A DNA stretch of 64,000 nucleotides from Adineta steineri. Its lineage: Eukaryota > Rotifera > Eurotatoria > Adinetida > Adinetidae. A model generated the notes under the pieces. That model worked only from the letters and a program-made list of their open reading frames with translations. It did no database searches and had not been told where the DNA came from. The translations under genes were made by a program, and so were the position numbers. Every line of letters starts with the position of its first letter. The first letter of the stretch is position 1. Where the stretch lies: NCBI GenBank assembly GCA_905250115.1, contig CAJNOI010000013.1, forward strand, positions 421,788-485,787. The letters run 5' to 3'. Below are positions 12,280 through 22,962 of this stretch, piece by piece.

Positions 12280-13070
12280 GCAGTTGATAAATAATGAAAT
12301 CTTATATTAGTATTAATTATGGATAAGATTTAATTTTGTTATTTCAATAATAATCATTGAATTATTTGTCATTATTTAATGTTTTTTCATCATATTTTTC
12401 ATCTATTTTAAAATTATGAAAAATTTTATAATAATTTCCTTTTCTTTCATATGCTGATTGAAAATATTTGAATGTACTATTAGAATTTTTAACGCCCATT
12501 TTAATGGCTGCTCTGGACGGTTCGTCGTATGAGGCAAATTTTTTAAAATATGACTCACTTTTATCATAATAATGCATATCAATTAATAATTTTGCAGGAA
12601 AAGATTTATATTTATAATTTCTTTTAAATTAACCGCATTCGTTGTTACCTAATTTTTATCATATATTCGCTTGTTATATGTAATTGTTCACGATAAACAC
12701 GAAATTCTTCTTTTATATTTTGTTTTTAATGAATTTCTTCCAATTGTTTACATACATAAATCTCTAATATAACAATCGAAATGTAAAACACATTGCTGAA
12801 TCTTCAGTTTCAAATGCTGCTTTTATTAATTAATGGATAAAGAAATATTTCTTTTGTATGTCATTGAATTGCATGAGTTGATCTATATGTGTGTTATAAA
12901 ATAATTTAATATTGAATTTTCTTCTTTTTGAAGAATATTTCGATGAATAACAAAATATGAAGTATTATTATAAGATGATATTATTGTATTTAAACGATGA
13001 TTTTCAAATAAATCATGATCTATATCCATATAATTACCAATAGCATAACTTAAAAATAAAAATATAATTT
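12280..13070 (-). pseudogene. Relic of an ADP-ribosyltransferase/TPR gene
   Basis: Minus-strand stretches match the intact gene at 15228-17537 in the same order but with stops, frameshifts and gaps. Examples are MHYYDKSESYF (intact MHHYDKAESYF), YERKGNYYKIF and ENHRLNTIISSYNNTS (intact ANHRLNTIISLRTTSYNNT). It sits upstream of NHL copy A exactly as the intact gene sits upstream of copy B, so it is the decayed half of a tandem block duplication. Confidence 0.75.
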
Positions 13071-13839
13071 TTATGACCAAAATAAGTTTATAAAAATATT
13101 TCAACATATAAAAATCCGATGTAATTATTAAATATTGACTTTCAAAGATATGATTGTTTTTCTATCATATTATATTGAGTTTTTGTGAAATATCATCCAA
13201 TAGGTTTTATTTAACAAATTAAATTGTTATAACCTCTTGCTAGATATAGATAAGTTCTATATATTCTATATCATATCTATATAGTTTCGCTTAATATAAT
13301 TGAGTATTGCGATGTTGGTTATGGTTTATGATAGTTGCTTAAATGTATAATCAATTAATTAACTGATTAATCAAAGTATCGTTTATGGTCTGTGTTAGGA
13401 CCGCCAGCATTCTTCATTCCTAAAGAACATGATATCTCTCAATGTGTGCATCTTATCTAAAATGAGAAAGATTGTTGATGAAAGTCAAATTTAATTAATA
13501 GAAAGACTATCTATATATTTCTAAATTCTTATCTTCTGCGCGGTTCTTAAGAACAGATTGCGAAAGTAACACCTCTAGTCTGTGACATCTTTTAATCAAT
13601 ACTGAAGTACCGAGATTGTTTCATTTTATGACTCTCAAGAAATCGAAGATAGAAAACACTGTATGATTCAAAACCACATACGATTAATCGATATTCTCTC
13701 AAGAGGGATTGTTAAAAACAAACAGAACATATCGAACAACAACCCTCAAATATTGATTGCCTAGAAGAAGACTCAAAATAGATTATAAGTACAATCTTTT
13801 TATTCATGAAAATGAAGATTATCGAAGGTAATTCAAATA
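13071..13839. other. Intergenic between the two NHL blocks
   Basis: AT-rich. The last 100 bp resemble the 3' flank of NHL copy A. No gene seen. Confidence 0.5.
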
Positions 13840-15120
13840 TTATTTCTGTACAATACAAAATTTCTGTACTCTCCCACCATCTATAAAGAATAGATTACCA
13901 AATTTATCAATTTGAATTACATTTAGTGAATGAAATTCATGTCTTTTTAAATCATCTTCAAAATGAACAATAATTCGAGTCTCATTCGTCACCAAATTTA
14001 ATTGAAAAATTAAGTTTGGGTATGTCTTAGCAAAATAAAGATATCCATTACAATCCATTGTAATTCCTGTGACATCCGTTAAATTTCCTATGACTGTTGT
14101 ACCTTCTGTTGCATTAACTTTCCACTGTTGAATACGTCTATTTTTCCAATCAGCTATATATATTGTCAAATCATTAGTAACAAAAAATGTTGATAGCCAA
14201 AATAAACCAGTTGATTGTTGTGAATTAAATTGACTGTTTCCAGCAACAATAATTTTTTCTGTGTAATTTGCCAATGACAACCATTTTTCAATAAAATATC
14301 TTGTTCCAACGTATATATTCATTTCTTTATCCAATGTAATATGATGATAATATACTCCGAGTGAATGATCAGCTGCTTGGCTAAATAAAATTCTTCCAAT
14401 TTTTACATTTTTCTTCCATAAATGAACTCGATAGGAGGCTGAATTTCCTAACTGAAAATTTTCTATTTGATCAAAATCCAAAATATACATATCTTCTGTA
14501 TGAATATTAACAAAAATAGATTGTGGTAAAATAAGATCTTTACTAGCCGCAGTAATACCAGTAGAACTTACTTTCGAATGATTGATTTCAGTTAATAAAT
14601 ATTTTTGTATTCTATTATTACCCGTATCGGCAATATACAGAGTATTGTGAATATCATCAATAAATAAATCCGTTGGATTACATAATTCATCTTCACCTGG
14701 AAAACATCGACCAATTTGATTAATAAACACTACATCTGATTTATTCCATGTTGCATTTTCAGATGGAATAGGACAGGATTTTGGTGAAGAAGTAATTGTT
14801 TCTGTTGTTGCTAAATACTAAAAGAAGTTTAAATGATTGGTATAAGTAATATTGATCTTACTTATTGATGATTGGTCCAGTACAGTTATGGTTGTGGTCG
14901 TGTTAGATATTGTAGATAATTTTCTCGATAGAACTATTCCGATTGAAATTATTAATAAAATTATTACTGAAAATCCAATGAGACAACCAATAAGAATTCG
15001 TTTTTTTGTTTTAGCAAAAGGTCTATTAATGTTACCGTCATCATTATTATTATTATCATCAGGAGAAAGATTAGTTGTGGGGTCTATTAATGGATATTCG
15101 ACATCAAAAATATCTGTCAT
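13840..15120 (-). CDS. Type II membrane NHL-repeat protein, copy B
   Basis: Exons 14862-15120 and 13840-14810, 409 aa, with an intron at the same position and phase (1) as copy A. A cytoplasmic tail of about 40 residues (MTDIFDVEYPLIDP) is followed by a membrane helix at residues 42-64 (IGCLIGFSVIILLIISIGIV), a Thr-rich stalk and an NHL propeller with LYIADTGNNRIQKY and IYIADWKNRRIQQW. The propeller exon is plainly homologous to copy A, whereas the cytoplasmic tail is shorter and diverged. The divergence suggests an old duplication or selection on the tail. Ligand unknown. Confidence 0.85.
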
Positions 15121-15227
15121 CTAGAAAAATCGGAGAAAATACATAATATATGTACTCAAAAGCAAAGTTTGTTTAGATTAAAATTCTGATAATGTCTTAA
15201 TGACAATCGTCAAAGATCTGATACAAA

Positions 15228-17537
15228 TTATTCGACTTTTTCTGTTTGATAAATTTGATCATCAATCAATGAAATTTGTTCTATTCGATTTTGTTCGACT
15301 CTACATTGACGTGTTCTTTTTATTTTTCTTAATTTCATTAACTCTTTTTCCGTTTCAATCAGTATCGAATGTCCAGGCGGATAAATTATTCGATAAATTT
15401 CCAATGCCCTGGAAATTTCACTTTCATCATTTGGATCCAATTCTGCTAATTTCATAAGACATTTTGCAGTTGATAAATAATCAAAACGCATATTATTATT
15501 AAAAATTTCCATCGCTTTTCGATAATAAGAAATATCATTTGATAGATCACCCATTTTTAAAAGAATTCGTGCAATACAAATATGATTTGTATTTGATAAA
15601 TATTTTTCGTGAATAGATAATTGTTCTTTACAAAAATCCATTGCAAGCGTTTGTTTTCCTTGTTTATAATAAAGATCAGCAAGTGCACAAATACAATGAA
15701 TTAAACGTGGATCACCAATTGATAGATATGTTTTACCCATTTGAAATGCATCAAGATAAAAATCTTGAGCAATATCATATTGTTCTTGTTTTAAATAAAT
15801 ATCTCCTAAAATTCCTTGACAAGCCATAATATCTGCATGAGGTATTGGTTGAAGTTGTTTAAAGATCTCTTGCACATCTAAACACATTTGTCGTGCTTTT
15901 GAATATTTTTTTTTAAAAACAAATATTGTTGAAAGATTTAATTTTGTTATTGCAAAATTAATTGGATTATTTTTATAATTAAATGTTTTGTTATAATATA
16001 TTTCAGCTGTTTTTAGATCACCAATGGCTTTATAATAATTTCCCAGATGATTATATGTCATAAACATATTTTGATCATCTTTAGAATATAAGTTTTGTTT
16101 TAATTCATAAGATTTTTGAAAATATTCCAATGCATTATTAAAATTTTTCACACGCATTTGTAGATCACCAAGATATTCATAAATAAATGGTTGATCAGGA
16201 TGATAATATTCTGGTAAATTTCTTAAAATCATATTAAAATATGATTCAGCTTTATCATAATGATGCATATCAATTAATAATTTTCCAAGAAAAAGATTTA
16301 TATTTATTGTCGATAATTTATTTTTAATTGGTTCCATTCGATGTTGTATATCCTCGATACATTCATCTGTTGCATGCATGTGAATTCGCCAAAAACCTTC
16401 TTTTTCTACTTTTTCACAATCATCAATTTGAAAAACTGTTCCAATATTGAAAAGAATTTCTTCTTCATCCGATGTTCGGTGAAGATATTCATCAATATCA
16501 ACAAATACCGTATGTTTTAATTCGTTTGCGTCAACTGTAATATCAAAAATAACTGAACAAAAATTTTCTTCATGTTTTCTAATACCACAAAAGGCTTCAG
16601 CAATAATAAATGATTTTGATGTCGAAAAAAATCCATTAGAAGATATTAATCCACCACGATTTGTAATAATATTATCAAGTTCTTGTTTAGGTACATTGTG
16701 TTGTCCACGATAGACACGAAATCGTTCTTTTTTATTTAGTTTTTGATGAGCATTTTGAATTTGTTTACATAAATCATTAATATAAAATCTAAATGTATAC
16801 CAAACTGCTGAATCTTCTGTTCGAAATGCTTTATTAATTAATGGATAAAGAAATGTATCTTTTGTATACCATTCTATTGCATCAACTGATTTATATGTTT
16901 CATTAAATGTTTTAATACTTGAAAGATAGTTTTCATTGTTACAATGAAAATAATTTATTTGTTTTATCATTGAATCTTTTGCTTGATCCATATTTGATGA
17001 TTGTTTTAATATTTCAATAAATAAAAGATATGAATAAAGTGCATTTGTATTATTATATGATGTTGTTCGCAATGATATTATTGTATTTAAACGATGATTT
17101 GCAAATAAACTACCTTTTAATGATGGACCAAAACGTTCAATTGATGCTTTTAATAAATTATGATCTGTACAAATATCAATAACATAAGATTTATTTAAAT
17201 ATTCTTTATATTTATCATAATCTTTACAAAAAATAATCAATGATAAGGGTTGATTAATAGAAGAATCGTTTAAAAGTGTTTCAACAAATAAACCTGATAT
17301 AATTAATAGAGATTTTTTTTGAAAGAGATTTTTTTTCTCTAAATCATCACGATATTTATAAATATCATTATAAAAATAACATTTATTATCAATTTGTTTT
17401 AATAATATTTTTGTTTGTAAAATATCTAAATGATCATTTCCACAATTTTGATCTAACCATATTAATCGAAATACATCTAATATATCTTCTTCACTAACAT
17501 TATTTATTTGACGACATGGAAAAGAATGTATATCCAT
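15228..17537 (-). CDS. NAD:arginine ADP-ribosyltransferase-like domain with tetratricopeptide repeats
   Basis: Single-exon 769-aa protein. Residues about 185-390 form an R-S-E clade ADP-ribosyltransferase. The NAD-binding Arg is in YRGQ (276-279), then FFSTS (304-307) and the catalytic Glu motif DEEE (357-360). These enzymes transfer ADP-ribose from NAD onto protein arginines. Residues about 400-730 are tetratricopeptide repeats (YLGDLQMRVKNFNNALEYFQ, LGNYYKAIGDLKTAEIYY and others), which would bind protein partners. All three catalytic elements look intact. There is no signal peptide or TM, so it is probably cytosolic. It is divergently arranged with the plus-strand NHL gene over a 186-bp gap. 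Substrates are unknown. Confidence 0.85.
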   Translation of the reverse strand: MDIHSFPCRQINNVSEEDILDVFRLIWLDQNCGNDHLDILQTKILLKQIDNKCYFYNDIYKYRDDLEKKNLFQKKSLLIISGLFVETLLNDSSINQPLSLIIFCKDYDKYKEYLNKSYVIDICTDHNLLKASIERFGPSLKGSLFANHRLNTIISLRTTSYNNTNALYSYLLFIEILKQSSNMDQAKDSMIKQINYFHCNNENYLSSIKTFNETYKSVDAIEWYTKDTFLYPLINKAFRTEDSAVWYTFRFYINDLCKQIQNAHQKLNKKERFRVYRGQHNVPKQELDNIITNRGGLISSNGFFSTSKSFIIAEAFCGIRKHEENFCSVIFDITVDANELKHTVFVDIDEYLHRTSDEEEILFNIGTVFQIDDCEKVEKEGFWRIHMHATDECIEDIQHRMEPIKNKLSTININLFLGKLLIDMHHYDKAESYFNMILRNLPEYYHPDQPFIYEYLGDLQMRVKNFNNALEYFQKSYELKQNLYSKDDQNMFMTYNHLGNYYKAIGDLKTAEIYYNKTFNYKNNPINFAITKLNLSTIFVFKKKYSKARQMCLDVQEIFKQLQPIPHADIMACQGILGDIYLKQEQYDIAQDFYLDAFQMGKTYLSIGDPRLIHCICALADLYYKQGKQTLAMDFCKEQLSIHEKYLSNTNHICIARILLKMGDLSNDISYYRKAMEIFNNNMRFDYLSTAKCLMKLAELDPNDESEISRALEIYRIIYPPGHSILIETEKELMKLRKIKRTRQCRVEQNRIEQISLIDDQIYQTEKVE

Positions 17538-17723
17538 TTGAATATTAAATAGAGAAAAACAAGTTTTACAAATTATTTATCAATACGTGACGAGTCATTC
17601 AAATGTAAAGGAAGTATATCGCATGCTTTCGTTCCGTTACACTTGAATAAATCACCTTGAAAATAAATTGATATCATGTGACGAAAAATTATGTGTTTTT
17701 TTATTATCGATACGTTAATTATT
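17538..17723. promoter_or_regulatory. Shared divergent promoter region
   Basis: Only 186 bp separate the ATG of the minus-strand ART/TPR gene from the chosen ATG of the plus-strand NHL gene, so both promoters must lie here or overlap the 5' ends. No clear TATA box is picked out. Confidence 0.4.
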
Positions 17724-18866
17724 ATGTCGGATTTTTGTGATGCAACATATACATATTATTCAATGGATCATCTACCTGACTATGATAACCTTACTGTTAA
17801 TAATCGATCAACCAAACGAATTAAATTGCGTAAATATGCTATTTATCTAACATGTATTTTAGTTTTAACAATAATAATGACGGGAGTGATTCTCATATTG
17901 AAACAAAAGCGATTAAATAAAAAAATAAAAATTATATTAAGTACACCAAAACCAATAAAACATAATATTTCATTTAATTGTCAATTACCGATTAATCCAA
18001 CGTATAAAAAAAATTGCACCATTGTTGCTGGAGTGTTATCCACATCTAATGATAAATTAAATGAATTAAATGGACCAACATCTGTTTATCTTGATCGTGA
18101 AAAAAATATTTATGTTGCTGATACAACAAATCATCGAATTCGAAAATATTCTTCTGAAAATTCTAATACAAGTGAAACCCTTATTGATGAAACATCAAAT
18201 ATAAATTATCCACGTTGTTTATTTATTGATCAAGAATCGAATTATTTATTTTTTCTTGATCAAGATAATCAAGGATATTATCGTGTACAATTACTTAAAT
18301 TAAATTCAAATCCATTAAAATCAACAATTCTTGTTGTTGGAAATCAAACAAGATCATATGGAATGAGTTTAGATGAAGATTTCAATATTTATGTATCAGA
18401 ATATAATAATCATCGAATTGTTAAATGGTTATCACCAAATTATAATAACTATTTAATTATTGTTGTTGAAAATCAATTAACTTATCCAAAAAGTATTTAT
18501 ATTGATCAAAAAACAAATAATTTATATGTTGCAGATAAAAATCGAATTCAATGTTGGATAAATAATTCTAATAAAAGTCAAATTGTTATGCAAGGTGGAT
18601 CAGTATGCCCAAATGCAATTGAATATGATTGTCATGGAAATCTTTATATATCTCAAGATAGAACAATTAAATTAATCAATCAAAATACAGGTTTACCAGG
18701 AATTGATATTATTGGAATTCAATCTTATTCTCAATGGGTTCAAAATTTTAGAAAAAATGATGATTTTTCTTATCCAGAAGGAATTTATCTCGATAAAACA
18801 AATGGAGATCTATATGTTACTGATTCATCTTTTAATTTAATAGAAAAATTTACTATTGAATTCTAA
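17724..18866 (+). CDS. Type II membrane NHL-repeat protein, intronless
   Basis: Single-exon protein of 380 aa from the ATG at 17724 (MSDFCDATYTYY). An upstream in-frame ATG at 17691 adds 11 hydrophobic residues and is less likely. A Tyr-rich cytoplasmic tail precedes a membrane helix at residues 38-60 (IYLTCILVLTIIMTGVILIL), then an NHL propeller with IYVADTTNHRIRKY, IYVSEYNNHRIVKW and LYVADKNRIQCW. It shares topology with the two minus-strand NHL genes but lacks their intron and is quite diverged, suggesting an older paralog or a retrocopy. Ligand unknown. Confidence 0.85.
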   Translation: MSDFCDATYTYYSMDHLPDYDNLTVNNRSTKRIKLRKYAIYLTCILVLTIIMTGVILILKQKRLNKKIKIILSTPKPIKHNISFNCQLPINPTYKKNCTIVAGVLSTSNDKLNELNGPTSVYLDREKNIYVADTTNHRIRKYSSENSNTSETLIDETSNINYPRCLFIDQESNYLFFLDQDNQGYYRVQLLKLNSNPLKSTILVVGNQTRSYGMSLDEDFNIYVSEYNNHRIVKWLSPNYNNYLIIVVENQLTYPKSIYIDQKTNNLYVADKNRIQCWINNSNKSQIVMQGGSVCPNAIEYDCHGNLYISQDRTIKLINQNTGLPGIDIIGIQSYSQWVQNFRKNDDFSYPEGIYLDKTNGDLYVTDSSFNLIEKFTIEF

Positions 18867-18890
18867 TTTATTCATAATAATGAAGATATA

Positions 18891-19153
18891 TAAATTTTAA
18901 TAAAAACATTTTAAATATTATTTCTGTACCATAGAATATTTTTATACTTGATCATGTCCCACAGTAAAAATATTGCCGCCGAATTTATCAATTGTAATCG
19001 ACGGTGTTGACTAATAATAAAGAAGTTTTTGTAAATGATCTTCATTTCTAACAATCATTTGATTCTGATTCGTCATCATATTTAATTGATAAATAGTAGA
19101 ATCATACATCTCACCATAATAAAGATATCCATTACAATCTATTGTTAATCCTT
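18891..19153 (-). pseudogene. Truncated third copy of the NHL gene 3' end
   Basis: About 260 bp closely match 10571-10815, the 3' end of NHL copy A, in the same orientation. The match includes the coding segment around NQMIVRNEDHLQKL and the stop region. The similarity ends abruptly at 19153. It carries an in-frame stop and small indels, so it is a dead fragment. Confidence 0.8.
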
Positions 19154-20303
19154 AAGTTCGAGAATGCTGAAATGTGTCAACTGAACATGATTTTTCACAT
19201 TGTCTGACATAGTTTCTCTCTCTTTAGTCGTAACAAGAATATAAATGATATTGAATAATAAATCTTGATTATATGAACATTGCAAACCTTGACAAAACAT
19301 AGAAATAAACAATTCATTTCAAACCGCACCGAGATTTAAGTTTGTTCAAGAAATTTTTCGATATTTTATTCTCTTCGAAATCCTAATTAAATTGAATATT
19401 CAATAAATCAATTGAACGATTTAGATTAATATCGGTGGAGGTATACGGAAGAGAAAACATTTGTGTAACACAATAGATTTCATGAAAATCTCCACACACT
19501 CGTTTACAACTGAAAGAGGGTGTGGGTGTGGGCAAAAGTAAAGCCACATCCACATCCTCTATAAATATATGTTGTCAATTAGAACAATACAGACTTATAA
19601 ACAATCAATGAAACTACAGAATAATTTAGTAAAAATATTCATCATTTATAAAAACAATATTTTCCGTTTAACCTGAATCTTAGTTTTATTGTCACATATG
19701 GAGAATCATTCGAACGGGATAGGTAGAAATGTGCGTCAAAGACGATTATACTAACGTTACCGTAGCAATATCATCTATATTCTGTACGTGGAGTTTTTCC
19801 AGTTACTTCGATGTTTGTCTTACTCAATAAAACTATAGACTAATTCATTTTTCTAACAACAAAATAAAGCAACAGACAAATAACAGAAATTTCTCATTAT
19901 ATCAACGCAATAGTCGTACAAGATAATAATTGTCTTCATTTTTGATAAAATAAATATAACATATAATACAACAGTTTTCAGTCTATCTTCAAATGAAAAT
20001 AATTATTCTAGCAATATTATATTAATAGAACAACTTCTTTTTTTTCTTCTTAAATCGCTGACGTGAATCAAATCTATTCTGCTTCTTTTTCGTTTTTCTC
20101 TGTCAAATTATGGCAGCATAACGGCCACTCTTGATATCCTTAAAGAAAAAAAAAGAAAAAAAAAATAATAAAAGAGAAAGGTAAGAATGTGAGCAATCGT
20201 TTTGCTTTTTATCTTGTAATATCATATATATATGTAAATTATATCTTTTCTTTTTTTTTCTTGTAATCGTTTCTGTTAAAGAATAAAAATTAAGATATCG
20301 CCT
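19154..20303. other. Intergenic
   Basis: AT-rich. It contains one TGTGGG-like hairpin (19515-19560) and the 5' flank of the next gene. No other gene seen. Confidence 0.5.
19515..19560. repeat. TGTGGG-like inverted repeat, copy 3
   Basis: agagggtgtgggtgtggg, a short loop, then ccacatccacatcctct. It ends CTCTATAAATA, the second edge type of the family. Confidence 0.8.
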
Positions 20304-20975
20304 ATGCTAGCGGATTATCATAAAAAGCGTGTACAGTTACGTTCGAAAATTTTAAAATGTGAAGAAGAGCGTATTCAACTTGAACAAAAACTACAATCAT
20401 TATCGAATATTGATTCACGACTAAAACAACAACAAATTGATCATATTCAATCATATTTTACACAACTTAATCAAGAATCCCAACGTGCTAAAGAACGTAA
20501 TTTACAATTATTAAATGATATAACACAAGCAGAACGTAATGTAGCTCAAATACATATCGATGTAGAACATTTAATAAGTTTAAAATCTGATTATTCACAA
20601 TATTTAGAAACAAAGTATCCGACTTGGCAAAAATCTGTATCGAGTGAAACAAATACAATTATTGATAATAATATCTATAATTTTGATCGTTTACCTCAGC
20701 AACGAAATAGTAAATGAATAAACAAATAAATAAATAAATATATATATAATATTTCTTGTCATTTAGTATCATCTATTCATTCGCCATATAAATCTGATTC
20801 TTATTCTACATTATTTGAACGACATGAAGATCAATCAAAAGTTGTTATAAATGATCTACACCGTGATGAACAATCAGTATCTGAATCAACATCGAATGCG
20901 TTTTCTCGTTCAAAACGTATTGGTTCACTATTTCGTACGGCACTGAATCGTTCTAATCTTTATTTCTTTGATTGA
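20304..20975 (+). CDS. Small coiled-coil protein, possibly kizuna-like centrosomal protein
   Basis: Two exons, 20304-20709 and 20767-20975 (57-bp intron, phase 1), 204 aa. Residues 1-110 are a charged coiled coil (KCEEERIQLEQKL, ESQRAKERNLQLL). The pattern of a short Tyr-containing start, an EKKR/LE-rich helix and RAKxRNQxLL resembles the N-terminal region of the centrosomal protein kizuna, which stabilises the pericentriolar material. That is from memory and weak. The second exon encodes a Ser-rich tail ending NLYFFD. No TM or signal peptide. It could be another coiled-coil protein. Confidence 0.6.
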
Positions 20976-22962
20976 TTTTATTGAAAACAAATTCTATCGT
21001 CATAATCCATCAAACATACGTCGTATAACTATTCATCTAATATTATAGATATAGATAAAGATTTTATAATAAAAAATGTTACCTGAACAAAATCTTTCAT
21101 TATAGGCAAGTTAAATTGATCATTTTACATGATTATTAAAATTTCATATAATGAATCAACAAACATTAGTGAATAACGTTTTTTATTTACATGATAAAGC
21201 TAAACATCTTATAATATATATTATCTGGTGAAGGTATTGATGATGATGGTAGATCTCGATGATAGCGATCTAGAATTTTTTAGTTAATTGATTATTTTTC
21301 TATAATAGATAGTGTTGTGGTTTTGGTAATAAAATAAATATTTCAATCTTATTTACATAATTTCTAATTTTGAAAAAAGTTTTATCATAATTTCAGAAAT
21401 TATTTAATGGAAAAAAGAATTTATTAATCAATTTATAATGAAAGTTCTATACAAGATTTCAATATCTCTCAATTTACAACAAACAAAGTCGGATGAGGCA
21501 TAAACTTTCATTTTTTTCTGCGTAAATATCTTTTTAAATACCTAATTACAAGAATTCCTATCATAAACTATGTTTACAAAAATTAAAATATGTTTAAATT
21601 AATTCAATATTGATTAACATCAAATTTTTTCCTAGTTTCATTTTTATATATTTTTATATAGAACATTCTATTGTAAGTAAATTCTCATGCATTTGAATTG
21701 AAACCGTGATAATCGTTGGTGTTGTTTTCAATGTACATTTAATACCTGTTTTTCTGGATGTCATCTTAATTCAATAGCTATTAATCATAAACATGAATTA
21801 ATTGAAAATGCATATAAATTACTTCATTTATCACCACTTCTTATTTATAAAAATCAAGAAACTAATGAATTTACTACAATAAAATATGGACAAATGTATA
21901 AAATTATCAAAATAATAGAAAAAATTCGTTGGCAATGCTAATGATGATAATCGACCATTTGTATTATTAATTTGTAATAGGGTGTGGTCGGTGAAAAATG
22001 TAATCATCTCCTACCTTTGTTTTGATTATGAAATAGATCATTAAGTATATCTTTTTTTATTTAGTTTGATATATTTTTTCTTTTTCAATTAAATTATTAT
22101 ATTTATCAATGGTTTTATTTTTGATAGATTTTCTACTGTGGAAAAATTCATTTAACATTTTCAATTTCATCAATTAACAAAACAAAACTATTGAAAGTTT
22201 ATTTTTAGTTGAAAAAAATATTCTTCTTCATTTTGTTTACTTTTCATTTGTCGATCATGTTTCGGAATAAAACTCTAAAAATCTATTTAATCAAAAACAA
22301 AGTGGAGTTACAGTCTTATCGAAACTTGAAGAAAAACATGATATTTGAAAGTTTAGCAATAGTTCGTTGATTTTAGAAAAAAACGCGACTATTTATACGA
22401 TGAAAAGAGATTATACTGTTTTAATTATTTCCATCTCTGCAATAGAATATATTCTGGGAAAATAGCTATATGTGATATCCCTTTGCTCATAACTGGGAAA
22501 TAACTCATTGCGAGAGAAATCAACAGAACAGAAGAAAAAAATACGATACGATCATATATATATTAAAAAAAAGAGAGAAAAATACCCATATTATTATATA
22601 TGTGGTTGATGTAGATAACGAATATTTTATTTGTTCGCTCGCAAGTGGTATAGGCAGAATTCTTATTCATATCAGAATAATTAAAAAAATATCACAAATT
22701 GAGAAATTCAATTGTTTGAAATAGCTTCATTTAGGTAAGTTAGTTTTTTGTAATGATACGAAAAAATGAGCAAAAAAGCATATCACATAATAACTATCTT
22801 AAGAATGAGTGCAGATCTATACATGTTTAATCTTTACCTACATCCAAATCTACATTAAAATTTTTTCGAGTTCTTCAACTACAGAACAATCTTTTTATTG
22901 TCATTGAGTTATTAATTTAATAACGAGGTATTCATTTCTTTTATAAATTTATATTCAAAGAT
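20976..22962. other. Intergenic with one coding-like scrap
   Basis: Mostly AT-rich. At 21702-21941 (+) an open stretch of about 80 codons has a Cys-rich start (RWCCFQC...CFSGCH) and then helical composition (KHELIENAYKLLH). It is preceded by a stop and has no ATG, so it may be an exon or a gene relic. Otherwise nothing recognised. Confidence 0.4.
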
